Shown here piece by piece: positions 16,496-24,526 of a stretch of DNA of 64,000 nt. The stretch comes from Hahella sp. HNIBRBA332 (GTDB lineage: Bacteria; Pseudomonadota; Gammaproteobacteria; Pseudomonadales; Oleiphilaceae): assembly GCF_030719035.1 (NCBI RefSeq), contig NZ_CP132203.1, forward strand, positions 1,860,001 through 1,924,000. Direction: 5' to 3'. The notes under the pieces are model-generated. The model made no database searches and was not told where the DNA came from. It saw nothing but the letters and a program-made list of their open reading frames with translations. How positions within the stretch are numbered: position 1 is the first letter of the stretch; each line of letters begins with the position of its first letter. A program made the translations under genes and the position numbers.

Positions 16496-16609
16496 CCCCT
16501 TCATTTACCCGGAATTCACAGAGCACACATTCCCTCGTCGTCGTAGTCGTTGTTTGGGTGACGAGCGGGCGGTGCGCGCCTCAATACGAGCAAACAAGAG
16601 GGCATTACT

Positions 16610-17116
16610 ATGAAAACTAAACAAAGACTCATCTCCTTGACCGCTGGCGCGTTGTTAAGCGCAGCCTCCGCTTTCAGTTTTGCGGATGTGGAATCCAGCG
16701 TTTATAACCTTAATCCGGTCATTTATTCCGACGGCGCGGCGCATGCTTTGCCGATCACTTCCGGCGGCGGAACTATCGCTTATGTCTATGTCAGCAACGT
16801 AGATACCCGGGCGGTGTTCTTCAACGCGGAATGCGCCGTTCAGTCTGCGGATAATTACACCTGGTTCGATATCAACCTGGAGGTGACTTATCCCAACGGA
16901 AGCGTTTCCATCATTGCGCCATCGAGCAGCGACAATGCGTTCTGCACCGGCCACGGTAATAACATTCTGGGGACCTGGAGCAGCAATGAAACCCATGGAA
17001 CCTTCTACGCCTCGCAAACCGGCTGGTACCGGATTCGCGTGATTGGCCAGTTGATGGGCTACACCAACGGCGAACGGGTGCGCATGGATGACATGTCCCT
17101 GATTGTCATGGACTGA
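16610..17116 (+). CDS. Secreted beta-rich hypothetical protein
   Basis: 168 residues with a clear signal peptide (KTKQRLISLTAGALLSAASA, cleavage near FSFADV). The mature part is Ser/Thr/Asn/Gly rich, with many aromatic residues and two or three cysteines (ECAVQ, FCTGHG) that may form a disulfide in the periplasm or outside. It looks like a small beta sandwich. A GAGGG ribosome-binding site precedes ATG 16610. No family recognised. It is monocistronic, and a hairpin with a T-run follows at 17243. Confidence 0.75.
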   Translation: MKTKQRLISLTAGALLSAASAFSFADVESSVYNLNPVIYSDGAAHALPITSGGGTIAYVYVSNVDTRAVFFNAECAVQSADNYTWFDINLEVTYPNGSVSIIAPSSSDNAFCTGHGNNILGTWSSNETHGTFYASQTGWYRIRVIGQLMGYTNGERVRMDDMSLIVMD

Positions 17117-17242
17117 GCGTTCGTCAAAATGCAACCCGCATACCAGGAATGCGCCAAGTTAAGTGAACCTGGAGGCATTAAAGTTGTTGTATAAATATCC
17201 GTATATAACCTATGCGTAAACAGTTAAACGCACACTGCATTG

Positions 17243-17266
17243 AGGCCGGCTCCGCCGGCCTTTTTT
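17243..17266 (+). terminator. Rho-independent terminator
   Basis: Perfect 8-bp stem AGGCCGGC (17243-17250) / GCCGGCCT (17254-17261) with a 3-base loop and a run of T's to 17266. It would end transcription from the 16610 gene. Confidence 0.85.
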
Positions 17267-17528
17267 GTAATAACCTGTCCTAAACAGAGTGGTGACCCGT
17301 CCTGAATAGAGTTGACAGTGTGGGCGATTACGCAGGGTCTTTTCGAACGCCGCGAGTTTAACCCGGGAGTCGCCCCGGCCGGCGCCGCGTGCTCTACGGT
17401 TTCCAGGGACGTAAACCGGGAAAATCTGAAAATTAGTGCTATATCTTATAGTTAGTCGCGATGCGGCCTTCGCATCCTGAATCGACCCAAAATATCCAGT
17501 AACCGAGGCGCACATTCGGGGAGACGTC
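17267..17528. other. Upstream region of the 17529 chemoreceptor
   Basis: Contains a TTGACA-like box near 17310 and a small hairpin (GATGCG/CGCATC near 17460) in the probable untranslated leader. No flagellar sigma-28 promoter or cyclic-di-GMP riboswitch core could be found by eye. Confidence 0.35.
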
Positions 17529-19517
17529 ATGTCTATACGTTACAGATACACCTTGTTTTTAATCGTGTTTCTGGCCATCGTCGGTGTATTTACGGCGTTA
17601 GGAATACAGCAGTGGGTGGCGCCCACCCTGATTCAGGGAGAACAGAGAAACATCAACAGCGTGCTGCACGCGTTGGTGCACGAGATCCTGTCGGAGCTGT
17701 CCGAAGTGCAGGCGCAGCAGCGGGTAATTACCCAGACTGTGCCGTTGTTGGAGAGTGATCAGATCGATAAGCAACTGGGCGCGATGATTGATCAGTATGG
17801 CAAGAAGCTGGTATTTGGCGGCGGCGTCTGGCCGTTGCCGCGCAAACGGGACAGCAATGTCGTTAAGAACAGCACCTTTATTCATCGCGACGCCAGCGGC
17901 AAGCTGGTCACTAACACTTACTGGAATTCCCCTGAATCGCAAAATTATTACGAGCAGAGCTGGTACAAAGACGGCTTGAACGCGCCCGCAGGGCAGTGCG
18001 CCTGGGCGCCGGCCTATCAGGATTCCGCCAGCCCGGAGGCGCGCACGAATTGTTCCATGGGCATTCGGGTCAACGGCGAAGCTTATGGCGTTTCCACTAT
18101 CGATGTGACCCTGGGGTTTTTTAATGGTCTGGCGGCGGAGAAGGAAAAGGAACTGAACGGCCAACTGCTGATCTTTGAGCGCGATGGCAAGATTCTAAAC
18201 AACAGCAGTGGATTGCAGGGCGATGCAATTCTAAAGAACGTCAGCGAGCTGGCGTCACAGTCTGCTTTTCTGGCGGAGGTCAAAGACTACCTGAGTTCCG
18301 CCTCCAATCAAGAGACCTATTCCAGCGAATATGAAAACGCTAAAGACGGCGAAGATTATTCCTTTTTCGTCCGCGACGTACCCGGCACGCCCTGGTTGCT
18401 GGCGGTCAGTATCAAAACGTCGCTACTGAGCGCGGCGACGGACTCGGTCATGTCCACGTTGGCGGCGATCCAGATTCCCATTGCGCTGGCGATTGTTTTC
18501 TTCGGCTTCATGGCCTTCACGCAACTGAGCAAGCGCCTGGGTGTGCTGCGCGCCAATATCGATATCCTCAGCACCGGCGAAGCGGATTTGACCAAGCGCA
18601 TTCAAATCAGTAGTCGCGACGAAGTGGGCAACGTGGCGGAGTCGGTGAACAGGTTCATTAAGTTTTTGGCGGATATGATCGGTGAGTTGTCGGTCTCCAG
18701 CAAACAGATTTCCGGCATTGTGTCGGAAGTAGAAAAGCAGAGCAGAGAAAACTATCGCATGATGAACAAGCATGCGGGCGAAACCGAACAGGTGGTTACC
18801 GCCGTCACCGAGATGGCCGCCACCGCGGAATCCGTCGCCAAGAACGCCACGGAGACTTCCACCTTTACGGAAGAGGCCAGCCGCTCCGCGCAGAAGTCCA
18901 AGGAGACCGTATCGCGGGCGCGGGAGAGTGTGGTGGATCTCAGCCGCCGGGTGTCGGAGGCGGTGGAGAACGTCAACACCATGCGTCAGGAAGCGCAGTT
19001 GATCAGCAATGTGATCAATGTGATTCGCGGCATCGCCGAGCAGACCAACTTGTTGGCCCTCAACGCAGCCATTGAAGCCGCCAGAGCAGGGGACCAGGGC
19101 CGGGGCTTCGCCGTGGTGGCGGACGAAGTGCGCGCCCTGGCCGCTCGCACTCAAAACAGCACGGAAGAAATCGACGGCATGCTGAATCGTCTGGAGAGTG
19201 GCGTGTCCGTGGTGGTGAACGCCATGTCTGGCATGAAGGACAGCAGTGAAGTGGTGGTGAAGGACAACGAAGAATTGACTCAGGGCCTGGACAAAGTGCT
19301 CAGCTCCTTCGATGAGATCAACGACCTCAACACCCATATCGCCACCGCCGCCGAGGAGCAAAGCCAGGTCAGCGACAAGATCAGTGAGAACATGTCGGAA
19401 ATCTCCATGATCATTAATGAGCTGACCAAGCTGGCGCAGGACTCGGAAGCTTCCATGAATCAACTGTCCAGCGCCAACGAAGGGCTGAACGGTCTGGTGT
19501 CGCGCTTCAAGTTGTAA
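17529..19517 (+). CDS. Methyl-accepting chemotaxis protein with periplasmic Cache sensor
   Basis: 662 residues. The first membrane helix (about 8-28) is followed by a ~280-residue periplasmic region with double-Cache features (YWNSPESQNYYEQSWYKDG, GIRVNGEAYGVSTIDVTL, VRDVPGTPWLLAVSI), then a second helix (~310-335) and a HAMP domain (LSTGEADLTKRIQI). The cytoplasmic signalling domain has the conserved hairpin tip EQTNLLALNAAIEAARAG and GRGFAVVADEVRALA. It signals to a CheA/CheW array; Cache receptors usually sense amino acids or organic acids, but the ligand cannot be read. There is no C-terminal CheR/CheB pentapeptide. It is monocistronic, with GGAGA before ATG 17529 and a strong hairpin after the stop. 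Confidence 0.93.
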   Translation: MSIRYRYTLFLIVFLAIVGVFTALGIQQWVAPTLIQGEQRNINSVLHALVHEILSELSEVQAQQRVITQTVPLLESDQIDKQLGAMIDQYGKKLVFGGGVWPLPRKRDSNVVKNSTFIHRDASGKLVTNTYWNSPESQNYYEQSWYKDGLNAPAGQCAWAPAYQDSASPEARTNCSMGIRVNGEAYGVSTIDVTLGFFNGLAAEKEKELNGQLLIFERDGKILNNSSGLQGDAILKNVSELASQSAFLAEVKDYLSSASNQETYSSEYENAKDGEDYSFFVRDVPGTPWLLAVSIKTSLLSAATDSVMSTLAAIQIPIALAIVFFGFMAFTQLSKRLGVLRANIDILSTGEADLTKRIQISSRDEVGNVAESVNRFIKFLADMIGELSVSSKQISGIVSEVEKQSRENYRMMNKHAGETEQVVTAVTEMAATAESVAKNATETSTFTEEASRSAQKSKETVSRARESVVDLSRRVSEAVENVNTMRQEAQLISNVINVIRGIAEQTNLLALNAAIEAARAGDQGRGFAVVADEVRALAARTQNSTEEIDGMLNRLESGVSVVVNAMSGMKDSSEVVVKDNEELTQGLDKVLSSFDEINDLNTHIATAAEEQSQVSDKISENMSEISMIINELTKLAQDSEASMNQLSSANEGLNGLVSRFKL

Positions 19518-19538
19518 CGCAGCCCTTCTTTTTCACCC

Positions 19539-19567
19539 AAGCCGCCGGAAAGCGCCTCCGGCGGCTT
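19539..19567 (+). terminator. Strong hairpin after the chemoreceptor
   Basis: Perfect 11-bp stem AAGCCGCCGGA (19539-19549) / TCCGGCGGCTT (19557-19567) with a 7-base loop. There is no T-run directly after, so it may be a terminator of unusual type or only an RNA-stabilising hairpin. Confidence 0.65.
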
Positions 19568-19664
19568 GACGCCCATTGGAAAAATAGGTTAACTTCCTCC
19601 GCCTGACGCAAAGCGTCTGTTTTCAATCAGAATTTTTCATTTCATCCCTGCAAAAAACAGCGGG

Positions 19665-19913
19665 ATGGAATTGCTTACCAGCTTTTCAAGAGGCGTATAT
19701 GTTGGAGATAGCAGTAATCCGATAACCCCAACCCCTGTTTCGTCAGGAGTTTCGGTTATCGATACGCGCATTTTCGTGGCGAGCATGAACGCATGCTTGC
19801 CGTGTCGCATATTTGATTACTGCTACAGGTTCCAACATGAACATTTCCAAGCCGGAACAACGGACGTTGCACGTCCTCGCCAAAGGCGGCCGCATCATAT
19901 TTACTCGCAATAG
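19665..19913 (+). CDS. Possible leader ORF overlapping topAI
   Basis: An 82-codon frame beginning ATG 19665 (MELLTSFSRGVY) and running through the whole structured leader, then past the topAI start in another frame to 19913. It has only a poor GGG ahead of the ATG, and its tail (Arg/His-rich) is just the shifted topAI sequence. It is listed because in E. coli the topAI gene is controlled by an upstream leader ORF (toiL). A ribosome translating here would disrupt the stem that holds the topAI start, so even a non-functional product could be regulatory. Confidence 0.3.
   Translation: MELLTSFSRGVYVGDSSNPITPTPVSSGVSVIDTRIFVASMNACLPCRIFDYCYRFQHEHFQAGTTDVARPRQRRPHHIYSQ
19701..19836 (+). promoter_or_regulatory. 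Structured 5' leader of topAI (multi-branched RNA)
   Basis: A closing stem pairs 19709-19719 (TAGCAGTAATC) perfectly with 19815-19825 (GATTACTGCTA). It is extended by GTTGGA 19701-19706 with TCCAAC 19831-19836, the last six bases before the ATG. Inside it are hairpin CGATAACC 19720-19727 / GGTTATCG 19754-19761 and hairpin AGCATG 19782-19787 / CATGCT 19792-19797. The only ribosome-binding candidate (AGG near 19827) lies in the bulge between the two closing stems. The layout predicts translational control of the toxin. Confidence 0.7.
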
Positions 19914-20094
19914 CTCAGGTAAGGTGACATTCGTTGAATGCTACACCCGCGAGGGCTATGTGCTTGCCGACTGCACGTTGCCGGTCTTCACTAAACTCAA
20001 AAACAAACGCCTTATCCATTCAAAAAGCGGAAAGCCTTATCAAATCAATATGGCCGGGCTGAAAGCCGTACGTCCGCAATTGGATAACCAGTAA
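19837..20094 (+). CDS. topAI: TopAI/YjhX-family toxin (topoisomerase I inhibitor)
   Basis: 85 residues, the normal length for the YjhX (UPF0386) family. The family pattern is complete: MNISKPEQRTLHVLAKGGRI, VECYTREGYVLADCTL, VFTKLKNKRLI, SGKPYQINMAGLKAVRPQL. In E. coli, YjhX/TopAI binds topoisomerase I and blocks growth, and the GNAT protein YjhQ counteracts it. Here yjhQ follows 73 bases downstream, reproducing the pair. ATG 19837 is chosen because it starts the conserved domain; upstream in-frame TTG 19813 lies in the structured leader. The N-terminal part is a winged-helix-like fold. Confidence 0.88.
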   Translation: MNISKPEQRTLHVLAKGGRIIFTRNSSGKVTFVECYTREGYVLADCTLPVFTKLKNKRLIHSKSGKPYQINMAGLKAVRPQLDNQ

Positions 20095-20103
20095 AACCTC
20101 ATT

Positions 20104-20132
20104 CCCTGGCGGCTGGCGACAGTCCGCCAGGG
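20104..20132 (+). terminator. Hairpin between topAI and yjhQ
   Basis: Perfect 9-bp stem CCCTGGCGG (20104-20112) / CCGCCAGGG (20124-20132), loop of 11 bases, followed by CTAGCCTTGTTT, a poor T-tract. It could reduce read-through from toxin to antitoxin, or protect the toxin mRNA end. Confidence 0.5.
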
Positions 20133-20167
20133 CTAGCCTTGTTTGGCAAGCAACAACGAGACAACAC

Positions 20168-20719
20168 ATGAATTTCCATATTCGCAATGAACAATCAGAT
20201 GACTTAGAAGCGATCTCCCGCGTCACCGAACAAGCGTTTCTGAACGCGCCTCATACCAGTCATACGGAGCAACATATCGTCAACGCGCTCAGGCAGCGTG
20301 GCAAGTTGACCATTTCACTGGTGGCGGAAGCGCAGGGCGAGCTGATCGGTCATATCGCTATTTCCCCGGTGGCTATCCAGGGCCATCAAAGTTCTGGGCA
20401 AGCCGATGCCGCTAATATTCAAAACTGGTACGGCCTCGGCCCGGTTTCCGTACACCCGGATCGACAAGGCCAGGGCATTGGCTCCGCCCTTATCAGGGAA
20501 GCATTGAGCTGCCTGCAAGCGCATAACAACGCCGCTGGCTGCGTGCTCCTCGGTGAACCCGATTACTACGGCCGATTCGGCTTTAAACCTCATCCTGGTC
20601 TGGAGTTACCCGGCGTCCCGCCGGAGTACTTTATGGCGCTGGGGTTTGGCGGAGATGCGCCAGTCGGCGTGGTGAAATATGATGAAGCGTTTGAAATAGA
20701 GGCTAACGCCTCCAGCTGA
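20168..20719 (+). CDS. yjhQ: YjhQ-like GNAT acetyltransferase, antitoxin of TopAI
   Basis: 183 residues. A GNAT fold is evident: LEAISRVTEQAF at the start, GLGPVSVHPDRQGQGIGSAL with the acetyl-CoA pyrophosphate loop (Q-x-x-G-I-G), and the YhbS-type tail LLGEPDYYGRFGFKPHPGLE. The order topAI-yjhQ is the same as the known E. coli toxin-antitoxin pair, which is the basis for the name; as a stand-alone sequence it could be any YhbS-like N-acetyltransferase. ATG 20168 follows GAGAC. Whether it acts by acetylating TopAI or by binding cannot be read. Confidence 0.8.
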   Translation: MNFHIRNEQSDDLEAISRVTEQAFLNAPHTSHTEQHIVNALRQRGKLTISLVAEAQGELIGHIAISPVAIQGHQSSGQADAANIQNWYGLGPVSVHPDRQGQGIGSALIREALSCLQAHNNAAGCVLLGEPDYYGRFGFKPHPGLELPGVPPEYFMALGFGGDAPVGVVKYDEAFEIEANASS

Positions 20720-20867
20720 AGACCTTCGCAAACGGCGACTTAAATAACGTGAAACTTTCCCCCAAGCTTGATTCCGTTCTTGCTAAGGAAGCCTCGGCGA
20801 ATAAGTCGCTCCGGTTTTCTAAAGCTGAACGGTCAAGCATTGGGGGCAATCTGAATGTGTGTAGCTG

Positions 20868-22796
20868 CTACAGCTGTTTGACGACCAGCGCTTTCGCCGC
20901 CATAACGGCGGTGGGGCTCAAATTCCACAGCATGGGCGTGTCGAGCAGCTCAAGCTTTTTCACCTTCGGCGCGCCCTCGGGCGCCACCAGCGCTACCGCC
21001 CAAAACAGATAGCTGTCTTTACTGTTTTCATTCAGATAGTCGTCCTTCCACACAGAAGGTTGCCAATCCTTGCGGGCGCTTCCTTTTAGCACTCTGTATG
21101 AGGTCGAGCCGTCTTCGTAGGTGACCTTGAGGGTGAAGTCACACCCCTGGCGTCGGCAGTAATCGGAGTATTTGGCTCTGGCGCCGCTTGAGATATCGGC
21201 GTTAATGCTGTTGAGGTCGTCCTGATCGATCGCGTCGACATACTCAATGGCGTTTCCTTTGTACCGGATCGGGTTGTAGAACTGCGACGCAGCGTCGGTC
21301 CCCGCGAGGCTGTACGTAACCATGATGAAGTCAGTGGTTTCATCAAACGACACGGGGAAGTGTTCCTTGATATGCCATCCCGCGTAGTGTTTGGTTTCTG
21401 GAACAAAGTCCGCCCAGTCGCCGTTGTCGTCAAGCACCTGAAAACCATCGTTGGAGGGATTCATCCTGGCGCGATTACGCACCCAGCGCTGCATTTTTCC
21501 TGCATTAAAATCCGAGAATAACGGGAAGTCGGCGTCGGGGTCTTTTTGCTCGTCCGCAGAGTGCATTGGGTCGAATCGATAGCAGCGTCCTTCCGCGTTT
21601 TTCTGGAAAACGCCACCGCCTCTTTCTCCGCTACAGACGAAGTAGCGGGAAGTCGGCGCGGTAAGGGGAGAGCGGAAATAGCCCTTGTATTGATCATATC
21701 CCCAGACGGAGCCGCTTAAACTGCCCTCTGCATAGGGATAGTAGGGGCCGTTTGCGTCTTTGCTGCCGCTCAACGAGTGTGGAAGACCGATGGCGTGTCC
21801 GCCTTCGTGCCAAAGCAGTCCGAGAGAGGGATAACCCATAGACGCCCCGGAGCCGGTGTAAGCCACGCCACCCAGTCCACGGGTTTTAATCGGACCCGTT
21901 TTGGAGTGGTCGATGAGCATGGATGGGGCGAAGGTGATTTTGTTCAGCGCCATGTCGCCCAGGGCGTATTCGATGTGCCAGACCATATCCAGAATCGGCC
22001 TGGAATAGTCCGGGTCCGCCGCGGACTCCACTTTCTTCGCCGGAGCCGAGCCTGACGGAGGCACAATCAGATAGTCCGATTCAAACACCCCCAACGGATG
22101 GTTAACGATATGGGTCTTTGAGAAGGGCATTCCCGCAAAGCCCTGTCCGGCGGTGTCGGGGGCTGCGAACATCACTTTCAGATCGTCGATTTTAAACGGG
22201 ATATTGCTTTCATTGACGCCGTAGATCAGAAAGGGCAGCGATTGAATAGTGAGATCCAATTCAGGATGCATGGCGGGCGTAACGGTTTCCGATGCGCTCT
22301 TACCTTGCGCGACGACGCGGATATTCATGCCTTTAGACATGTCATCAGACGGAATCACCGCCGACCAGGCGTCATCCGAGTAGGGCAGATCGTGGCCCTC
22401 AGTGGGAGGAAGATCGCTCGGCTTTGACAGGTTCAGGGAAGAAAGTAACTGATGGTTTTTATCATAAACGCGCACTTCCGCAGCCTGCACGGCCTCGTCG
22501 AAGGTGGCTAATACCAGCGTGTCTCTTTTTTCGACCAATTGCAGCTCGCCGGATTCTTTAAGGTCCCAGCTCAGACCGCTTGGAGGTATAACGTGAGACT
22601 GGGCGAACTCAACCGAACGCAGCGATGTCGGTTCCAGCGGGGCGTCATCATTGGATGAAGAATTATCGTCGGGCGCCACATCGCCGCTATTATCGTCGCT
22701 CGCTTGAGTCCCTTCCGACTTATTGTTGTCGTTCCCTCCGCAGCCGGACAATTGTCCAGCCAATACTAACAAAACCATGGTCATAGATAGCTTCAT
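20868..22796 (-). CDS. Lipoprotein zinc metallopeptidase, metzincin motif
   Basis: 642 residues from the ATG at 22796 (GAGGTG 7 bases ahead; the frame opens 9 bases earlier). A lipobox LSGC follows a short hydrophobic signal, then an Asp/Asn/Ser-rich linker, so the protein is anchored to a membrane and probably displayed outside. At the centre is HEGGHAIGLPH, a full HExxHxxGxxH metzincin zinc site. The sequence also carries a YEDGSTSYRVL beta segment near the end. The general layout recalls M66-type secreted peptidases (StcE/TagA, dictomallein) from memory. It is monocistronic. Substrate unknown. Confidence 0.8.
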   Translation of the reverse strand: MKLSMTMVLLVLAGQLSGCGGNDNNKSEGTQASDDNSGDVAPDDNSSSNDDAPLEPTSLRSVEFAQSHVIPPSGLSWDLKESGELQLVEKRDTLVLATFDEAVQAAEVRVYDKNHQLLSSLNLSKPSDLPPTEGHDLPYSDDAWSAVIPSDDMSKGMNIRVVAQGKSASETVTPAMHPELDLTIQSLPFLIYGVNESNIPFKIDDLKVMFAAPDTAGQGFAGMPFSKTHIVNHPLGVFESDYLIVPPSGSAPAKKVESAADPDYSRPILDMVWHIEYALGDMALNKITFAPSMLIDHSKTGPIKTRGLGGVAYTGSGASMGYPSLGLLWHEGGHAIGLPHSLSGSKDANGPYYPYAEGSLSGSVWGYDQYKGYFRSPLTAPTSRYFVCSGERGGGVFQKNAEGRCYRFDPMHSADEQKDPDADFPLFSDFNAGKMQRWVRNRARMNPSNDGFQVLDDNGDWADFVPETKHYAGWHIKEHFPVSFDETTDFIMVTYSLAGTDAASQFYNPIRYKGNAIEYVDAIDQDDLNSINADISSGARAKYSDYCRRQGCDFTLKVTYEDGSTSYRVLKGSARKDWQPSVWKDDYLNENSKDSYLFWAVALVAPEGAPKVKKLELLDTPMLWNLSPTAVMAAKALVVKQL

Positions 22797-23187
22797 AAAA
22801 AGCACCTCATCTATTTTCCGAATCAGTTGTTTAGCGGTGTAAGACTCCTCTACGGCGCCATCGCTGACGTCAGTGCGAAGTCATGAGTTTTATTTTTCTT
22901 TGAATCGTCGGCGTGTTGACTGTGAAGGCGTCTGACTATGCAGGGAGAGCCGTTGTCGCGTATTCCTGATAAATACTGGATCGACAGGCTCTCTGTGTCG
23001 GCGGTGTGGCGTCACTCCCTGATACTTTTCCAAACGCTTCCTCGAAGCGCGGTAATAGGAAAATACACTGCTCCACCCGATAGATGTGACGCCATCATCT
23101 GCATTAAGGAGTAGTTTATTGGTACAACGAAACCTTAAACCGGTAATCCATTGCAATGGAGTGACCCATTAGCCGCTTAAACTAATC
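22797..23187. other. Intergenic region, no supported gene
   Basis: About 390 bases upstream of the metallopeptidase. A minus-strand frame (22890-23156) exists but its product is Arg/Ser-rich with no start signal and is rejected. The promoter of the metallopeptidase must lie at the left end. Confidence 0.4.
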
Positions 23188-23373
23188 GTGATAAGTTTCA
23201 CCTACAACCCTCAATCACAACAGATTCTCACTACCGTGACCCAGCCCGCAAAGTTGAAGAAAAGTGCGGGGCGATTTTGGTGCGTAGTGGTTTTTTGTAT
23301 GGGAATCAGTGCGCTAGGATGGGGCGTGGTGATCATCGCAAAGAAGACTGCTGGGGGCGGTGGCTTCTGCTGA
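23188..23373 (+). CDS. Possible small single-pass membrane protein
   Basis: 61 residues from a GTG: a basic N-terminal half, one predicted helix (VVVFCMGISALGWGVVIIA) and a glycine-rich end. No ribosome-binding site can be seen, so it may not be translated. Nothing in the neighbours suggests a function. Confidence 0.25.
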   Translation: MISFTYNPQSQQILTTVTQPAKLKKSAGRFWCVVVFCMGISALGWGVVIIAKKTAGGGGFC

Positions 23374-23425
23374 CTCATTTTTATCAGCCTTCGCCTTATC
23401 TGATGTTGTTTATTAGCTTGGAGCT

Positions 23426-23680
23426 ATGCAAACAGTGACCTTCCTGACAGAAGCACGTTGTCGGATTGGTTTTCCGCTAAGCTTAAATCAACAGCGAGTG
23501 AGCGCTTTACGTTCTTTTCCACAGGTGAAAAATGCCTGCTTCTCGAAGTTGAAGTATCAAGATGAAGGAAAGATTCGTATTGCCTTGATTATTGAGTCCA
23601 CTGAAGCCTCAAGAGAGGGGCGGGGATGTGCTAGCCCGATGAGTGAGAGAGGGATCATGGTTAGACCACTATATTGTTAG
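23426..23680 (+). CDS. Hypothetical ORF, doubtful
   Basis: 84 residues starting MQTVTFLTEARCRIG, GGAG 5 bases before the ATG. A middle strand-like segment (KIRIALIIEST) is followed by an Arg/Gly-rich tail that looks like read-through of non-coding sequence. It could be a truncated small gene of the island. No family recognised. Confidence 0.3.
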   Translation: MQTVTFLTEARCRIGFPLSLNQQRVSALRSFPQVKNACFSKLKYQDEGKIRIALIIESTEASREGRGCASPMSERGIMVRPLYC

Positions 23681-23751
23681 CGTAGCGCTTTGCCACTTCA
23701 TATCTCCCAGTAATGCCTGGAGTTTGTTCTTGAAAATGAGGAGAGAACATA

Positions 23752-23991
23752 ATGATTTATGACGCAGTTCTTGTTGTTAAAGAAAAATTTCATTTAGAAG
23801 ATTTACGTGAATTTTTACTTGGACATGGGTTTTATGAGGGGAGGGATGTCTATCATGATGCTGTATTCTATTTTGAGTATGGTGATGACACTGTTGGGGT
23901 GATATATGATGCTTCGATGGGATATGATAAGTATGTGAATAGAGCGGATTATAGCGACTTTTCGGTTTGGGAGGAATGCCTTGGAAAGTAA
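23752..23991 (+). CDS. Small acidic protein, immunity-like
   Basis: 79 residues with a strong GAGGAGAG site before ATG 23752, so it is probably expressed. Very rich in Asp, Tyr and Phe (HDAVFYFEYGDDTVGVIYD), soluble, AT-rich: the style of a small immunity protein. The same frame continues after its TAA for another 65 codons that also look protein-like (see the next entry), so it may be a truncated form of a longer gene. No family recognised. Confidence 0.55.
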   Translation: MIYDAVLVVKEKFHLEDLREFLLGHGFYEGRDVYHDAVFYFEYGDDTVGVIYDASMGYDKYVNRADYSDFSVWEECLGK

Positions 23992-24189
23992 AGTATTGTT
24001 CTACCTTTAGTTATTCCTAATGCGACTGTTTATATGCCTCTTTATATTTATTGCGCGGCTATTGTTGCTAGTAAGTGGCAGCTCCTTCTTGATGATGTTG
24101 ATGGGAAAGTTTATGTTGGATTTGAAGCTATTAAAAAACTTTATATTGAGAGAAATAATGGGGAAATTGTTAGCTTGAAAGAAATTTGA
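23992..24189 (+). pseudogene. In-frame continuation after the stop of the 23752 gene
   Basis: Directly after the TAA at 23989 the same frame reads SIVLPLVIPNATVYMPLYIY and continues through LLLDDVDGKVYVGFEAIKKL to a stop at 24187-24189. The composition is protein-like. Either the 23752 gene lost its C-terminal half to a nonsense mutation, or this is a fragment of another gene (an internal ATG at 24034 would give 51 residues) without a ribosome-binding site. Confidence 0.4.
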
Positions 24190-24526
24190 CGAAAACTAGT
24201 AATGCTCTGAGTCAATCAAGTCGCAAGTCGATGAGAGCGCAATGGCGGGGAGGAGCCTTACATTTTACATCCAGTCCAACTCGGTCTAGGCTGAAGATTA
24301 ACCTATTATTTGTAAAGGCGTGGGGTCATGTTAACCCCCTAATGCTTCAAATTCAGCGTTGCGCGTTACCCATCCTATCTCCCTGTACTGCCTATGAGGA
24401 CGTTTACCACGAGAGCTGTCTTTTTGATCTGTTAAATCGCTCCTTATGCCTATTCTCTATTATCACTTGTAGCTGTTTACTAGTCGATATCCTAGACTGC
24501 AGTGTAATTGAGGAATTAGATGAAAA
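24190..24526. other. Intergenic region, no supported gene
   Basis: About 340 bases. A plus-strand frame (24186-24530) spans it, but the product is Cys/Ser/Leu-rich with no coherent pattern or start signal. Probably debris of the accessory island. Confidence 0.4.

Noticed and set aside
17267..17528. Cyclic-di-GMP riboswitch or sigma-28 promoter upstream of the chemoreceptor
   Set aside because: No conserved riboswitch core and no -35/-10 pair with correct spacing could be found by eye.
19701..19836. Inverted repeat upstream of topAI as an integron attC site
   Set aside because: The outer ends are GTTGGA...TCCAAC, the reverse polarity of attC core sites (AAC...GTT), and there is no integrase or cassette array.
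22890..23156. Minus-strand frame upstream of the metallopeptidase
   Set aside because: Arg/Ser-rich product, no ribosome-binding site, no recognisable pattern.
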